Positions 25,793 to 33,124 of a stretch of 45,039 bases of DNA are shown in pieces. This DNA is from a virus, in IMG/VR virus record IMGVR_UViG_3300047678_000811, positions 1 to 45,039 of that record, one strand, 5' to 3'. The translations under genes were made by a program, and so were the position numbers. Under the pieces are notes generated by a model. It was not told where the DNA came from. It made no database searches and saw only the letters and a program-made list of their open reading frames with translations. The stretch's first letter is position 1. Each line of letters starts with the position of its first letter.

Positions 25793-26302
25793 TCAGGCCG
25801 CCGCTTGCACGGCAGGCTGGGTAATACGTTCCCTGCGACGCCGGACAGCATCACGGGCCGATTTCACGAACTCAACCACTTCGATCAAGTTGGAATACCG
25901 CTTCTCGAAGGCCTCCAGATCAGCCTCAGCACGGGCAAGCACGGCGGCCTGCATGGCTGCGCTGGACCGGATTTCCTCAATTGCGCGATAGCTGGTGCCG
26001 CCCGTATCGCTGACGGACAGGAAGGCCGGGGACGGTGGGCGTCCAGATTCCTCGACACGTATGCACCGAATGATACGCCGCGCTTGGTCGATACGATATT
26101 GCTCGGCGGCGCGAGCGTCATTCCACTCGAAATACTTGTGCAGATCGTGAGCAGGGTCGCGTGCGGCGTCTACCACGTCCTTGGGCAACAATTCACCGTT
26201 GGCCTTTTCCGCGATCTCAGCCAAGGCATGGCCGATGACATTGGGGTCAGCCTGGGCGGCGTTCTTGATAGTGAGGGTTTCTGTGAAAGCGTATTTGATC
26301 AT
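25793..26302 (-). CDS. Conserved-type early phage protein, function unknown
   Basis: The 169-residue protein contains LHKYFEWNDARAAEQYRIDQARRIIR (about 54-79), a segment that recurs in phage early proteins, and a long helical C-terminus (about 115-155) with probable coiled coil. It starts 3 bp after the RAMP-like gene and probably works with it. It is the last gene of the leftward early operon. No catalytic motif. Confidence 0.68.
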   Translation of the reverse strand: MIKYAFTETLTIKNAAQADPNVIGHALAEIAEKANGELLPKDVVDAARDPAHDLHKYFEWNDARAAEQYRIDQARRIIRCIRVEESGRPPSPAFLSVSDTGGTSYRAIEEIRSSAAMQAAVLARAEADLEAFEKRYSNLIEVVEFVKSARDAVRRRRERITQPAVQAAA

Positions 26303-26305
26303 TGG

Positions 26306-27025
26306 TCACTCCGCTGCGATTGCATAGACGATTTCGGGAAGCGGCCCCTTGCCAGCGGCATATGCCTCCCATGCTGCTTCCTCGGCTGCGTCGGCCAGAT
26401 GGAACGCTCCGAACATGCCTGATTTCTCGTTCCGCCATTCGCCAAGGCCGCAAGACACGCCCGCCTCTTGGATCAGAAACGCAAGCTGATCCGCAGTCAG
26501 CACCGCGTCGTTAAATTTGGCGATGATGCGGAATGCCCATGTGGTGAACTGACCACGGTAGGCGAGGCTGGCGGTCTTTTGCAGACCGGCACCTACGCGC
26601 ACCATGTCCTCGCGCATTTCGGGTTTGCTGCCCCAGATGCGGACCAGCGGCATATCGCAGATGGCACCTGCCAGTGCTGGACGGGTGCGCACCATCTGCG
26701 CGTCCAACCATAGCGCCTGCATCACCGTGCTTTTGGGAATGCCTTTGTCCTTGTGCGCCACGGACAAGATGGCTTTCTTGAAGCCGGTGACCGGGAAGCC
26801 ATAGGCATCATCGCCCATTTCATACAGGGATGACTGGAAATCGGCGTTGGGATCGCGAGCTTCCTTGCCCGATTTGGTCGCCTTCACCTGCTTGGCAAGC
26901 ATTTCGCGCCGGGCTTTCTCCGACCACGCATGGCAGATCAAGGGCGTGTCGCCCACAATCCATAGCCGGGCCACCTGATAGACAGGTTTCTTGGACAGGC
27001 TTTCACTCAGGCTCTTTACGGTCAT
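26306..27025 (-). CDS. Early phage protein with RAMP-like features, function unknown
   Basis: The 239-residue protein contains PLICHAWSEKARREMLAKQ (about 28-46), YGFPVTGFKKAIL (about 75-87) and a terminal GLGEWRNEKSGMFGAF (about 193-208). The Gly-rich G-x-G-E-W-R...G-x-F-G-x-F end resembles loops of RAMP-fold proteins such as Cas7; this is a weak structural analogy, not an assignment. An AGGAGAG ribosome site precedes ATG 27025. It is paired with the next gene and may bind nucleic acid during replication or recombination. Confidence 0.62.
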   Translation of the reverse strand: MTVKSLSESLSKKPVYQVARLWIVGDTPLICHAWSEKARREMLAKQVKATKSGKEARDPNADFQSSLYEMGDDAYGFPVTGFKKAILSVAHKDKGIPKSTVMQALWLDAQMVRTRPALAGAICDMPLVRIWGSKPEMREDMVRVGAGLQKTASLAYRGQFTTWAFRIIAKFNDAVLTADQLAFLIQEAGVSCGLGEWRNEKSGMFGAFHLADAAEEAAWEAYAAGKGPLPEIVYAIAAE

Positions 27026-27033
27026 GCTCTCTC

Positions 27034-27537
27034 CTATGGTTGTTGGTCATTGGCTGCTTCAGGAATCGGATACGCCCTGCCCTCCAGCACATCGCGGACC
27101 ATGCGAGGCGTGGTGTGGAAGCTGGCGGCGAGCAGTTTGACGGTCCACCCGCCTTCGGCGTGCAGCTTGCGGAGGCGCTGTGCGCGTTTGAATGTCATCG
27201 TGGGCGGCTTTGGCGGGGGCGTGACGGCCTGGCTGATGCGCACCCCTCCGGCGGTATGCTCGTCCGCCACCACCACCAGCGCCACGCCCAGGGCCGCCAG
27301 CCATGTGTCGAACAGCGGATGCATGGTGCAGCGGCCGGATGGCCATTTGCGGGGGAACGGCTGCTCCATCTTGCCGGTGTAGCCGACGTTGAAACCGGCG
27401 TGCGCGTCCAGATCGTTCTGCGACAAGCCCCGGCACTCGCGCACCTTCTGCATGGCGTGCGTGACCTCCTCCCGCGTGCGGCAGATCATGGCCGGTATGG
27501 GCTGGGGCTTCTTGGTCGGAACGATGCGTCGGGTCAT
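27034..27537 (-). CDS. Two-HTH regulatory protein
   Basis: The 167-residue protein has an XRE-like N-terminal part (EVTHAMQKVRECRGLSQNDLDAHAG, about 24-48). A C-terminal sigma-region-4/resolvase-like HTH follows (FKRAQRLRKLHAEGGWTVKLLAASFHTTPRMVRDVL, about 118-153). It starts in an ATGA overlap with the upstream gene. Position in the early operon suits a DNA-binding regulator of replication or middle genes. Confidence 0.65.
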   Translation of the reverse strand: MTRRIVPTKKPQPIPAMICRTREEVTHAMQKVRECRGLSQNDLDAHAGFNVGYTGKMEQPFPRKWPSGRCTMHPLFDTWLAALGVALVVVADEHTAGGVRISQAVTPPPKPPTMTFKRAQRLRKLHAEGGWTVKLLAASFHTTPRMVRDVLEGRAYPIPEAANDQQP

Positions 27538-28211
27538 GCCGCTGTCCGTGCCTCGATCTGCTTGTTGGTGTCGCCGGGCTGATAGCGGTGGATTTCGTCC
27601 CGCGTTTCGACCTCGCGCTTCAATTGCGAGCGCCACATGGTCACGGCCTTTGACCGGTTTTCGTCGCTGAAATCTACCTCCCGATCGGGATTGCGGGCGA
27701 TGAAATTATGGCCGTCACGCAGGCGTTCGGCATTGGCATGGGCGCGGTTCTTGGCCAACCGCAGTTCGCGCAGGTCGATGGTCGCAGCGTCCTTCCCATC
27801 GCCTAGGATCAGGCATTTGAACGACCATGCGACGCCCATCTGGGCAGCCTCGGCGGCCTTCGGCGTGGCGCGCGCGACCTTCCAGAGGGTGAATTTCTCC
27901 TCCTCGGTCATGCGCTCCCATCTCCGTTGCTGGCCCGGCACCGGCTTGGTGCTTCCCTCGGCCGCCGCTTTGCGCGCTGCCTTGGCCGCCTTCACAATGA
28001 CCGCGGGGACCGGCCAGGTGGTCTTGTCGTGGTTGCTGACGACTTCGACCCATGCGGCTTTCAGGTCCGCAGCATCGAACAATTCCAGCGGGGCGACGTA
28101 ATCCCGCAGCGCCGCCGATATGCGGGTCAGGTCATCGCTGTGCCGATGGGGCGGCGAGAACATCCGCTGCATCGGTTCGAGGATTTCGTTCTGGACTGCC
28201 AAGGCGCTCAT
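27534..28211 (-). CDS. Replication-module protein of unknown function
   Basis: The 225-residue protein starts MSALAVQNEILEPM. The N-terminal half (DLTRISAALRDYVAPLELFD, FDAADLKAAWVEVVSNHDKTTWPVPAVIVKAA) resembles proteins encoded next to phage initiators, possibly helicase-loader-like. The C-terminal half is Arg/Lys/Glu-rich. It overlaps the initiator gene stop as ATGA. No P-loop was seen, so it is not a DnaC-type ATPase. Confidence 0.6.
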   Translation of the reverse strand: MSALAVQNEILEPMQRMFSPPHRHSDDLTRISAALRDYVAPLELFDAADLKAAWVEVVSNHDKTTWPVPAVIVKAAKAARKAAAEGSTKPVPGQQRRWERMTEEEKFTLWKVARATPKAAEAAQMGVAWSFKCLILGDGKDAATIDLRELRLAKNRAHANAERLRDGHNFIARNPDREVDFSDENRSKAVTMWRSQLKREVETRDEIHRYQPGDTNKQIEARTAA

Positions 28212-28966
28212 TGCACGACTTTCACGATGGGTTGGGCTGGACGGGACTGGCCGAACAGCGACGGCCCTGCGCGCTGTCCTCCCCCGCGATCCTGCTCCTT
28301 GCCCAGCCATGCGTTGACGAACCGCGCCATGCCCTGCGGCGTTTTCCGGTTCTTCGGATTGTCCAGCAGCCAGCGTCGCATCTCGCGGAATTGCTGCGGC
28401 ACATCCACGGCCGGGAACGTGGCGGCGTAGTCCGCGATTTGGGCTTCGGTGAATGGCACGTCCTGCCCTTCGTGAATCGTAGGCAGGGCGATGAATGGCG
28501 CGGCCTCCGGCGGGGATGGCGCTTGCGCCTCACCGCCTCCAAGGTCCAATCCTTGGTCCTCTGGTCCTTGGTCCTTTCCCTTCCTTGGTCCAGAGCGAGG
28601 ATTTCGGACTTTCTCGCGAGGCTTTACGATTTTCTCGGGAGGGTTCGGGAATTTGGATTTGGACGGATGGTCAATCCGTTGATGTTCCGACCATTTTTCG
28701 ATTTGCAGGTATGTGTTTCCGTCCACCTCATACACGCGGACGCACTTTTCACGCTCCAATTCCTTGAGCCAGCCAGGGATGCGCTCGGCGGCGTCATCGT
28801 CATATGGAAACAGGAGGCTCGCGAGCATTCGCGAGGATGCCCGAGAGCGTCCGAAATCGTCGGCCACGGTCCAGAGCATGATGAAAAGCAGGCGCGCATC
28901 CCGCGACACACGGCCCATGCTTTCCGATTGGGGAAACTCAGGCTTGATCGTGCGGATTCTTGCCAT
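28208..28966 (-). CDS. Phage replication initiator-like protein (O/DnaT-type N-terminal domain)
   Basis: The 252-residue protein begins ARIRTIKPEFPQSESMGRVS after the initial Met, then ARLLFIMLWTVADDFGR, the typical winged-helix start of phage replisome-organiser proteins. A charged linker (about 115-150, PRKGKDQGPEDQGLD) leads to a C-terminal domain (FREMRRWLLDNPKN) that may contact a helicase loader. The start is fixed by TAATG overlap with the HNH gene. It likely binds the phage origin, which may lie within this gene. Confidence 0.78.
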   Translation of the reverse strand: MARIRTIKPEFPQSESMGRVSRDARLLFIMLWTVADDFGRSRASSRMLASLLFPYDDDAAERIPGWLKELEREKCVRVYEVDGNTYLQIEKWSEHQRIDHPSKSKFPNPPEKIVKPREKVRNPRSGPRKGKDQGPEDQGLDLGGGEAQAPSPPEAAPFIALPTIHEGQDVPFTEAQIADYAATFPAVDVPQQFREMRRWLLDNPKNRKTPQGMARFVNAWLGKEQDRGGGQRAGPSLFGQSRPAQPIVKVVQ

Positions 28967-29268
28967 TACGCGCCCGCCATTTCGACTTGTGATGGTGCCC
29001 AATTCAGGCGCATCCACTTCTGCGCGTTACACTTCTCGCAGGCGGGCACCATGTTCGGGATCTTATTGCTGCCACCCAATATTTTCGGGTGCAGGTGGTC
29101 CATGTGGAACGAACCGCAATTGCTGAAAACAAGAGAGCAACCACAATGCCAGCAGTAGCCGCCCGTTTTATTCCAGATAGCGACTTTGCGATTGTACCTG
29201 GCGCGCTTCGCCAGCTTCGACGCCTCGAACGTCGGCACAGCAATGGGTGGGCCATAGTCACGGGCCAT
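28966..29268 (-). CDS. HNH endonuclease
   Basis: The 100-residue protein has CWHCG (about 39-43), then FHMDHLHPKILGG (the D-H catalytic pair, about 54-66), NMVPACEKCN and AQKW, a complete HNH layout with two zinc-binding Cys pairs. It could act in DNA processing or as a homing-type nuclease. It starts directly after the methyltransferase stop. Confidence 0.8.
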   Translation of the reverse strand: MARDYGPPIAVPTFEASKLAKRARYNRKVAIWNKTGGYCWHCGCSLVFSNCGSFHMDHLHPKILGGSNKIPNMVPACEKCNAQKWMRLNWAPSQVEMAGA

Positions 29269-29895
29269 CTATGCGGCCTCCTGTGGGGTGGTGTTAATTT
29301 TCTCGACCTCGTTGGAGGGCGCGTACAGCGTCACCGGCCGCTGGTGGCGCAGGTGCGAGCGAATCCAGATGAACCATGCATGGTTCGCGCTGGGGCCTGC
29401 CTGACCGGGCTGCGGATCGAACCAACAGATGCGCTTGCGCAGGACGATCTTGGCGGCGAAGTGGGAATTGTCCCCGAACAGCCGCGCCCGGCCCTTGGCG
29501 CTGTCAAAGTCCACGGGAAGCAGCAGGGCGAGCATCCCGCCGGGCGGCAGGCGTTCCAGCCCCCGCTCGATGAACGCCGTGCCGGTGCGCCCCTGTGGCC
29601 CGTATGGGGGATTGGTGATGATGCTGTCGAAATAGAAATGGCCTGGCGCGATCTCGTCCACGGTGAAATCGAACTGGTCCGCCATCCCCTCGAAATTCTG
29701 GTCGTTCAGATCGGTGGCGGTCACGTCGGCGCCATGGGATTGCAGCGCGCGGACCATTTTCCCGCCACCACAGGCAGGCTCCCAGACAGACAGGCCGGTA
29801 AGGTTGACGTGCTCGGCCAAGGCGTCCACCACCCAAGCGGGCGTTTCGTACAGATCGGCAGGAACGCGGTCGAAGCCGGATGCGCGGGTGCTCAT
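29269..29895 (-). CDS. Putative DNA N6-adenine methyltransferase
   Basis: The 208-residue protein contains LYETPAWVVDALAEHV, SAM motif I EPACGGGKMVRAL (about 38-50) and the catalytic NPPYG (about 95-99), followed by AFIERGLERLPPGGMLALLLP. The NPPY motif indicates N6-adenine (or N4-cytosine) DNA methylation. No separate target-recognition domain is visible, so specificity is unknown. Likely protection from host restriction or epigenetic control. ATGA overlap with the preceding gene. Confidence 0.85.
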   Translation of the reverse strand: MSTRASGFDRVPADLYETPAWVVDALAEHVNLTGLSVWEPACGGGKMVRALQSHGADVTATDLNDQNFEGMADQFDFTVDEIAPGHFYFDSIITNPPYGPQGRTGTAFIERGLERLPPGGMLALLLPVDFDSAKGRARLFGDNSHFAAKIVLRKRICWFDPQPGQAGPSANHAWFIWIRSHLRHQRPVTLYAPSNEVEKINTTPQEAA

Positions 29896-30260
29896 GCGTC
29901 ACCCGCCCTTTCCTCAGCGGTGCGTCCGCCCAAGGAACCGGGATAGACCTTGGCCGGAATAAACGGCGTGATGCCAAGCCTCTTGTAGATGTTCGCCGCC
30001 TTGGCGATCTGGCTGGCGGATGGCTGCTGTGCCTTGCGCCCCTGGTTGCAGCGCACATGCGTCAGGACAATGTTGTAAACCATTGCCTTGCCGGTGGTGG
30101 CGTGCGGGAAAACATGTTCGCGGGTTGCGCACTCGCCCTGCGGTTCACCCTTTTTGCGGCCCAGAACCATCAGCCCATCGCAGAGAAAACAGCGATGCTC
30201 CTGCGCCCACATAAGGCGGCGGATAAACACGGTAGGCTTGGCGATATGGAGATTGCTCAC
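29892..30260 (-). CDS. HNH-like nuclease
   Basis: The 122-residue protein starts at GTG 30260 in a GTGA overlap. It has CFLCDG (about 24-29), TREHVFPHATTG (His in the betabeta-alpha-Me core) and LTHVRCNQGRKAQ, matching a degenerate HNH fold. An upstream in-frame start would lie inside the previous gene. Function is probably DNA cleavage; a non-catalytic zinc protein is possible. Confidence 0.65.
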   Translation of the reverse strand: MSNLHIAKPTVFIRRLMWAQEHRCFLCDGLMVLGRKKGEPQGECATREHVFPHATTGKAMVYNIVLTHVRCNQGRKAQQPSASQIAKAANIYKRLGITPFIPAKVYPGSLGGRTAEERAGDA

Positions 30261-30430
30261 CGGTACGCATCCTTCGCCAGCACGCCGGTATGCGACCGCA
30301 CAGGCTTGTCGGTGCCATGCGTGAGCCAGCGCCGGGCGTCGCCGTACCTGCCCTCGTCCATGCATTTCAGGGCTTCACGGGCGATGGCCTGTAGCCTGGC
30401 CGGGTCGTTGATGTAATCGACGGCGGTCAT
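30257..30430 (-). CDS. Small hypothetical early protein
   Basis: The 57-residue protein starts MTAVDYINDPARLQAIAREAL and is mostly helical with a basic end. ATGA overlaps at its start (with the GcrA-like gene) and GTGA at its end indicate a translated, coupled gene. No recognised domain. Confidence 0.6.
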   Translation of the reverse strand: MTAVDYINDPARLQAIAREALKCMDEGRYGDARRWLTHGTDKPVRSHTGVLAKDAYR

Positions 30431-30645
30431 GCGGCCCTCCGCGATAGCGAGCCGCCCCAGCCGGGCTGGTGCATGGGAAGGCGGAGACGATGGACCTTGC
30501 CGACCACGGCGTTGCGCGTGACCGTGTAACCGGGAAACATCTCGTTCAATGCCTCGGCAATTTCCACGGCAGTCCATTGCTCGGCCCAAAGGTGGCGCAG
30601 CACGTCGCAGCGTTCCTCATTCCAGTATTTCTGGCCGACGCTCAT
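30427..30645 (-). CDS. Short GcrA-like regulator
   Basis: The 72-residue protein has YWNEERCDVLRHLWAEQWTAVEIAEAL (about 7-33) and TRNAVVGKVHRLRLP (about 42-56), the DNA-binding region of the GcrA family. Chromosomal GcrA is about 170 residues and also has a C-terminal sigma70-interacting domain, which is absent here. Known GcrA activates promoters methylated by CcrM in Alphaproteobacteria. The phage form could compete with host GcrA or act as a small phage regulator. It overlaps the rusA stop as ATGA. Confidence 0.82.
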   Translation of the reverse strand: MSVGQKYWNEERCDVLRHLWAEQWTAVEIAEALNEMFPGYTVTRNAVVGKVHRLRLPMHQPGWGGSLSRRAA

Positions 30646-31088
30646 GCCGCCGCCCTCACATAGGCGTCGCGCAACTGCGTGACGTAGATTTCGGTATGTT
30701 CGCCACCTTCGACAAACCGGCGCCCGACATGCAGGGACGCAATCTGGCTGTCGTCGCGCCAGACGATGCCGTTCAAGCTGTCGCCAATGAGCTTGGTCAC
30801 ATTGTCCAGATCGGGCTTGCCGGTCGGGATGGGGTTCTCTGCCCGCTTCCGCTTCGACCACGATGCCGGGCGGTTAAGGTTGACCACGATGGTCAGGTGC
30901 AGCGCACCGTCCAGCAGATCAGCACCGGCCATGGCATCCGCACCTATCTGCCGGACAACGGCTTCCATGCTGGCCGTCTTTGCTGGGGTGTAGGCGCGCG
31001 CGTGTCCACCAACGACCGTGAAGCGCGGACGGCCCTTGCCGCCCACACGCCCCGGAATCGTAAAGCGGACTTCGCGCGCGCTTTCCAT
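30642..31088 (-). CDS. rusA: RusA-family Holliday junction resolvase
   Basis: The 148-residue protein has an N-terminal FTIPGRVGGKGRPRF and the RusA catalytic segment KPDLDNVTKLIGDSLNGIVWRDD with three conserved Asp residues. It resolves four-way junctions made by phage recombination or replication, so it fits the RecT/exonuclease module elsewhere in this phage. Start overlaps the GapR-like stop as TGATG. Confidence 0.9.
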   Translation of the reverse strand: MESAREVRFTIPGRVGGKGRPRFTVVGGHARAYTPAKTASMEAVVRQIGADAMAGADLLDGALHLTIVVNLNRPASWSKRKRAENPIPTGKPDLDNVTKLIGDSLNGIVWRDDSQIASLHVGRRFVEGGEHTEIYVTQLRDAYVRAAA

Positions 31089-31477
31089 CAGGCAGCAGCC
31101 TTGATCGCGGCTTCGCCCAGCGGGCCAAGGTCGCCCAGCGCCAGCAGAATCTTGTCGTAGTTGTCCTGCTGCTCGCCTTCGAGGTCATCGCGGAGCTTTT
31201 CGACGGACGCCAGCAGCGCGCGGCGCTTGACGGCCTTCTTCAGTTCCTTCTTCGGGATGCCGGTGTCCTTGGCCTCGTCATACACGACCTTCAGGTCGCC
31301 ATGGATGACCTTGCAGCGGGTCATGAACTCGGATTTCTCGGTAGCCAGGTCGCCGTTCAGGTTCTCGATGCGAGAGACGAACGCCTTCACCGCTTCCGGG
31401 TCATACCCGTTCCCGCGCAGGGCGCTCACGCCATGCCCATCGGTCTTACCGTCAACCGGCTTTACGTTTTTCGCCAT
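31088..31477 (-). CDS. GapR-like (DUF2312) nucleoid protein
   Basis: The 129-residue protein contains AVKAFVSRIENLNGDLATEK, IHGDLKVVYDEAKDTGIPKKELKKAVKRR and a helical tail. The xVYxEAKxxG...Kxx(L/I)xxxxxxR pattern is the GapR/DUF2312 signature. GapR in Caulobacter binds overtwisted AT-rich DNA ahead of replication forks. The phage protein is longer by about 40 residues at its N-terminus. An AAGGAG site precedes the ATG. It may reshape replication or host nucleoid structure. Confidence 0.7.
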   Translation of the reverse strand: MAKNVKPVDGKTDGHGVSALRGNGYDPEAVKAFVSRIENLNGDLATEKSEFMTRCKVIHGDLKVVYDEAKDTGIPKKELKKAVKRRALLASVEKLRDDLEGEQQDNYDKILLALGDLGPLGEAAIKAAA

Positions 31478-31479
31478 GC

Positions 31480-31677
31480 TCAAACTCCTTGGGTTAAGGT
31501 TGATGCTTCTTGTGAAGTCGCAGGCCGCACCCAGCCCGGCAGGCCGCGCGCAAGGCACACAGGGCAGCCATATCGGTCGCGGGGTTGCAGGGCACCATGC
31601 AGAGCGGACAGCGTGTCGAGTCCGGCTTGCAGGAATGCGCCGTGGTTCTCGTCGCGGCAGGCCCAGGCGAGCGGCAT
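31480..31677 (-). CDS. Small hypothetical protein with CPVC motif
   Basis: The 65-residue protein starts MPLAWACRDENHGAF in a TGATG overlap with the XRE-like gene and ends just before the GapR-like start. A single CPVC pair near the middle may bind a metal. Existence is supported by tight packing between two credible genes. Confidence 0.5.
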   Translation of the reverse strand: MPLAWACRDENHGAFLQAGLDTLSALHGALQPRDRYGCPVCLARGLPGWVRPATSQEASTLTQGV

Positions 31678-32117
31678 CACTCTGCGCCTCCGAAAATCTT
31701 CTCGGCCTGAATGGCGCAATAGCGCATCAACTCCGCCATCTTGGCCTGATGCTTTGGGTCGAGGACTTGCTGCAGCCCTGCCAATTCCATCGACAGCGAG
31801 AGGTATCCCGGAATGACTGCCAGCGCCCGGCGGTCGTGGATGCCCTGCGGCGTGGTCTTGCCTTCGAGGTAGTTCTTCGCAGTGCCGGGGCTGCACTGGA
31901 GCGCGTTGGACAGCTTCGCCACCGCGTTCTCATTGCCCGCAAATTCGCGCATCACCGCCTGCACGCGCTCGGTCAATTCGTGCTGCGTGATGTTGAACGC
32001 AGGCAAGTTCTTGCGATCCGTGGGGCTAAGATTGTTGTTGCGGATCGGCGCGCTGACATTCTTGCCCTGTTGAAGGCCCGAATATGTTTCAGCGATCATT
32101 GTGGCAGCACTTGACAC
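31677..32117 (-). CDS. HTH-containing early regulator
   Basis: The 146-residue protein starts at GTG 32117 with an AAGGGG site 8 bp upstream; the internal ATG at 32099 has no such site. The middle (VAKLSNALQCSPGTAKNYLEGKTTPQG) reads as an XRE/bacteriophage-CII-type helix-turn-helix. A helical C-terminus (LAGLQQVLDPKHQAKMAELMRYC) may oligomerise. Position soon after cro is where lambdoid phages carry cII-type activators; the analogy is not proof. Confidence 0.6.
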   Translation of the reverse strand: MSSAATMIAETYSGLQQGKNVSAPIRNNNLSPTDRKNLPAFNITQHELTERVQAVMREFAGNENAVAKLSNALQCSPGTAKNYLEGKTTPQGIHDRRALAVIPGYLSLSMELAGLQQVLDPKHQAKMAELMRYCAIQAEKIFGGAE

Positions 32118-32129
32118 GACTCAGGCCCC

Positions 32130-32336
32130 TTACTCGCCGCGATGCGAGACAAACTGAGAAATGTGATGGATGACGGCGTCGGGCGCGAAGATCAGCGCGG
32201 CAAGCACCTTGAAGAACAGCAGCCACGCGACCGCGCAGAACACGATGACCACGGCGGCTGTGGTACGCAGCGACCATTTCTCGCGTGCCGTCTCAACAGC
32301 AGGAACCAGATCGCGGTGTGCAAATTCGGTGCGCAT
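32130..32336 (-). CDS. Small membrane protein
   Basis: The 68-residue protein has a charged N-terminus (about 1-23) and a long hydrophobic segment (TAAVVIVFCAVAWLLFFKVLAALIFA, about 26-51), one or two membrane passes. It lies between two regulators in the early operon. Function unknown; early phage membrane proteins sometimes affect host physiology. Confidence 0.6.
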   Translation of the reverse strand: MRTEFAHRDLVPAVETAREKWSLRTTAAVVIVFCAVAWLLFFKVLAALIFAPDAVIHHISQFVSHRGE

Positions 32337-32339
32337 GTT

Positions 32340-32606
32340 TCAGCCTCCGATGGTCTGCGTGCGCACCTGACCGCCACAGTGCGGACAGATGCAGGCTTCG
32401 ATGATCTGGACGGCGTGGCGGCGGCCATAGCGCCGGCGCACGGCGCCACGTTCAGAGAGTCCTCCGACTATTCGGCTAACGGCGGAGGTGGATTTCACGC
32501 CAATCGCGGCCGCGATCTCCCGGAAGCTGGGAGCAAACCCATGCGCGACCTGATACGCCCGGATATAGGACAGGCAATCGGCTTGGCGGCGGGTCAGCGC
32601 GATCAT
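32340..32606 (-). CDS. LexA-type winged-helix regulator with zinc-knuckle tail
   Basis: The 88-residue protein begins MIALTRRQADCLSYIRAYQVAHGFAPS, followed by FREIAAAIGVKSTSAVSRIVGGL, the N-terminal DNA-binding domain of LexA. There is no S24 peptidase domain. The C-terminus ends with CICPHCGGQVRTQ, a Cys-rich tail. It could be a compact Cro-like or anti-repressor-type regulator working on SOS-type sites. It starts directly after the preceding stop. Confidence 0.75.
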   Translation of the reverse strand: MIALTRRQADCLSYIRAYQVAHGFAPSFREIAAAIGVKSTSAVSRIVGGLSERGAVRRRYGRRHAVQIIEACICPHCGGQVRTQTIGG

Positions 32607-32840
32607 TCAGCCCACCCCGCGCTGTGTAAGGTATCCGCCCGACGCAGCAGCGCAGTCGATGGAGCTGGGGGCGTTTGCACCACCGCGCCGGGCGAATTTC
32701 TCGGAACCGTGGTCCCGCTTAACCATGCTGCCCCCGCTGTTTATGGGGGCATCTGGAAAACTTGCCGCGCGCCTCTTGTTTGTGCAGCGCAGACGGGGGT
32801 TCCATCTTGTTACGAAAGCTTCACGAAGTGCGCCGCTCAT
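32607..32840 (-). CDS. Small basic hypothetical protein
   Basis: The 77-residue protein starts in an ATGA overlap with the Cro-like stop and ends exactly before the LexA-like start, so it is probably translated. It is Arg/Gly/Ser-rich and looks low in secondary structure. No family recognised; composition leaves some doubt that it is a stable protein. Confidence 0.42.
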   Translation of the reverse strand: MSGALREAFVTRWNPRLRCTNKRRAASFPDAPINSGGSMVKRDHGSEKFARRGGANAPSSIDCAAASGGYLTQRGVG

Positions 32841-33049
32841 GCTGCAACACCTTCGATTTGCGGGAAAAAATCGGCAGGCGTCAGGTCAATTCCCTGCTCC
32901 CGCGCTGCCTCAAGCACGCGAACTTGCTGCTGGGCGGGGACATACCCTCGACGCTTCCAACCAGCGATTACGGACTGCCGACAGCCCAATGCAGCAGCCA
33001 GCTTCTCCTGGGTGCCGAACTTGGAGATCACGCGCTCTGCCTGTGTCAT
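32837..33049 (-). CDS. Cro-like / YdaS-type repressor
   Basis: The 70-residue protein starts MTQAERVISKFGTQEKLAAALG, then CRQSVIAGWKRRGYVPAQQQVRVLEAA, a YdaS/Cro helix-turn-helix. It is transcribed divergently from the S24 repressor and is the first gene of the leftward early operon. The predicted promoter places transcription start about one base before the ATG, so the message may be leaderless. Longer frames up to 33190 would run through the operator and are rejected. Confidence 0.8.
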   Translation of the reverse strand: MTQAERVISKFGTQEKLAAALGCRQSVIAGWKRRGYVPAQQQVRVLEAAREQGIDLTPADFFPQIEGVAA

Positions 33050-33056
33050 GTCCGGC

Positions 33057-33085
33057 AGAATTAGCGCGATGCGCGATATTGTCAA
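33057..33085 (-). promoter_or_regulatory. Predicted leftward early promoter
   Basis: Read leftward, TTGACA (33085-33080) is followed after 16-17 bp by TAATTC/AATTCT. The -35 box overlaps the palindromic operator, so repressor binding would block it. It drives the Cro-like gene and the early operon. The core GCTTGACAATATC is shared with the rightward promoter at 34164. Confidence 0.62.
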
Positions 33086-33101
33086 GCATGATACATGCTT
33101 G
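33083..33101. promoter_or_regulatory. Palindromic operator
   Basis: CAAGCATGATACATGCTTG is a perfect 19-bp inverted repeat (8-bp arms, ATA centre) between the divergent repressor and Cro-like genes. It overlaps the -35 box of the leftward promoter and lies 24 bp before the repressor start. It is the obvious binding site for the dimeric repressor; only one such copy was noticed. Confidence 0.7.
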
Positions 33102-33124
33102 GGCGGAAGTTCCGTGGTGCCCGT

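Noticed and set aside
26306-27025. Calling the GLGEWR protein a Cas7 homologue
   Set aside because: Only a short Gly-rich segment resembles RAMP proteins, and no other cas gene is present.
24648-33049. Search for CRISPR arrays or long tandem repeats
   Set aside because: No regularly spaced repeats were seen anywhere; the short repeats near terL and the dispersed late motif do not form an array.
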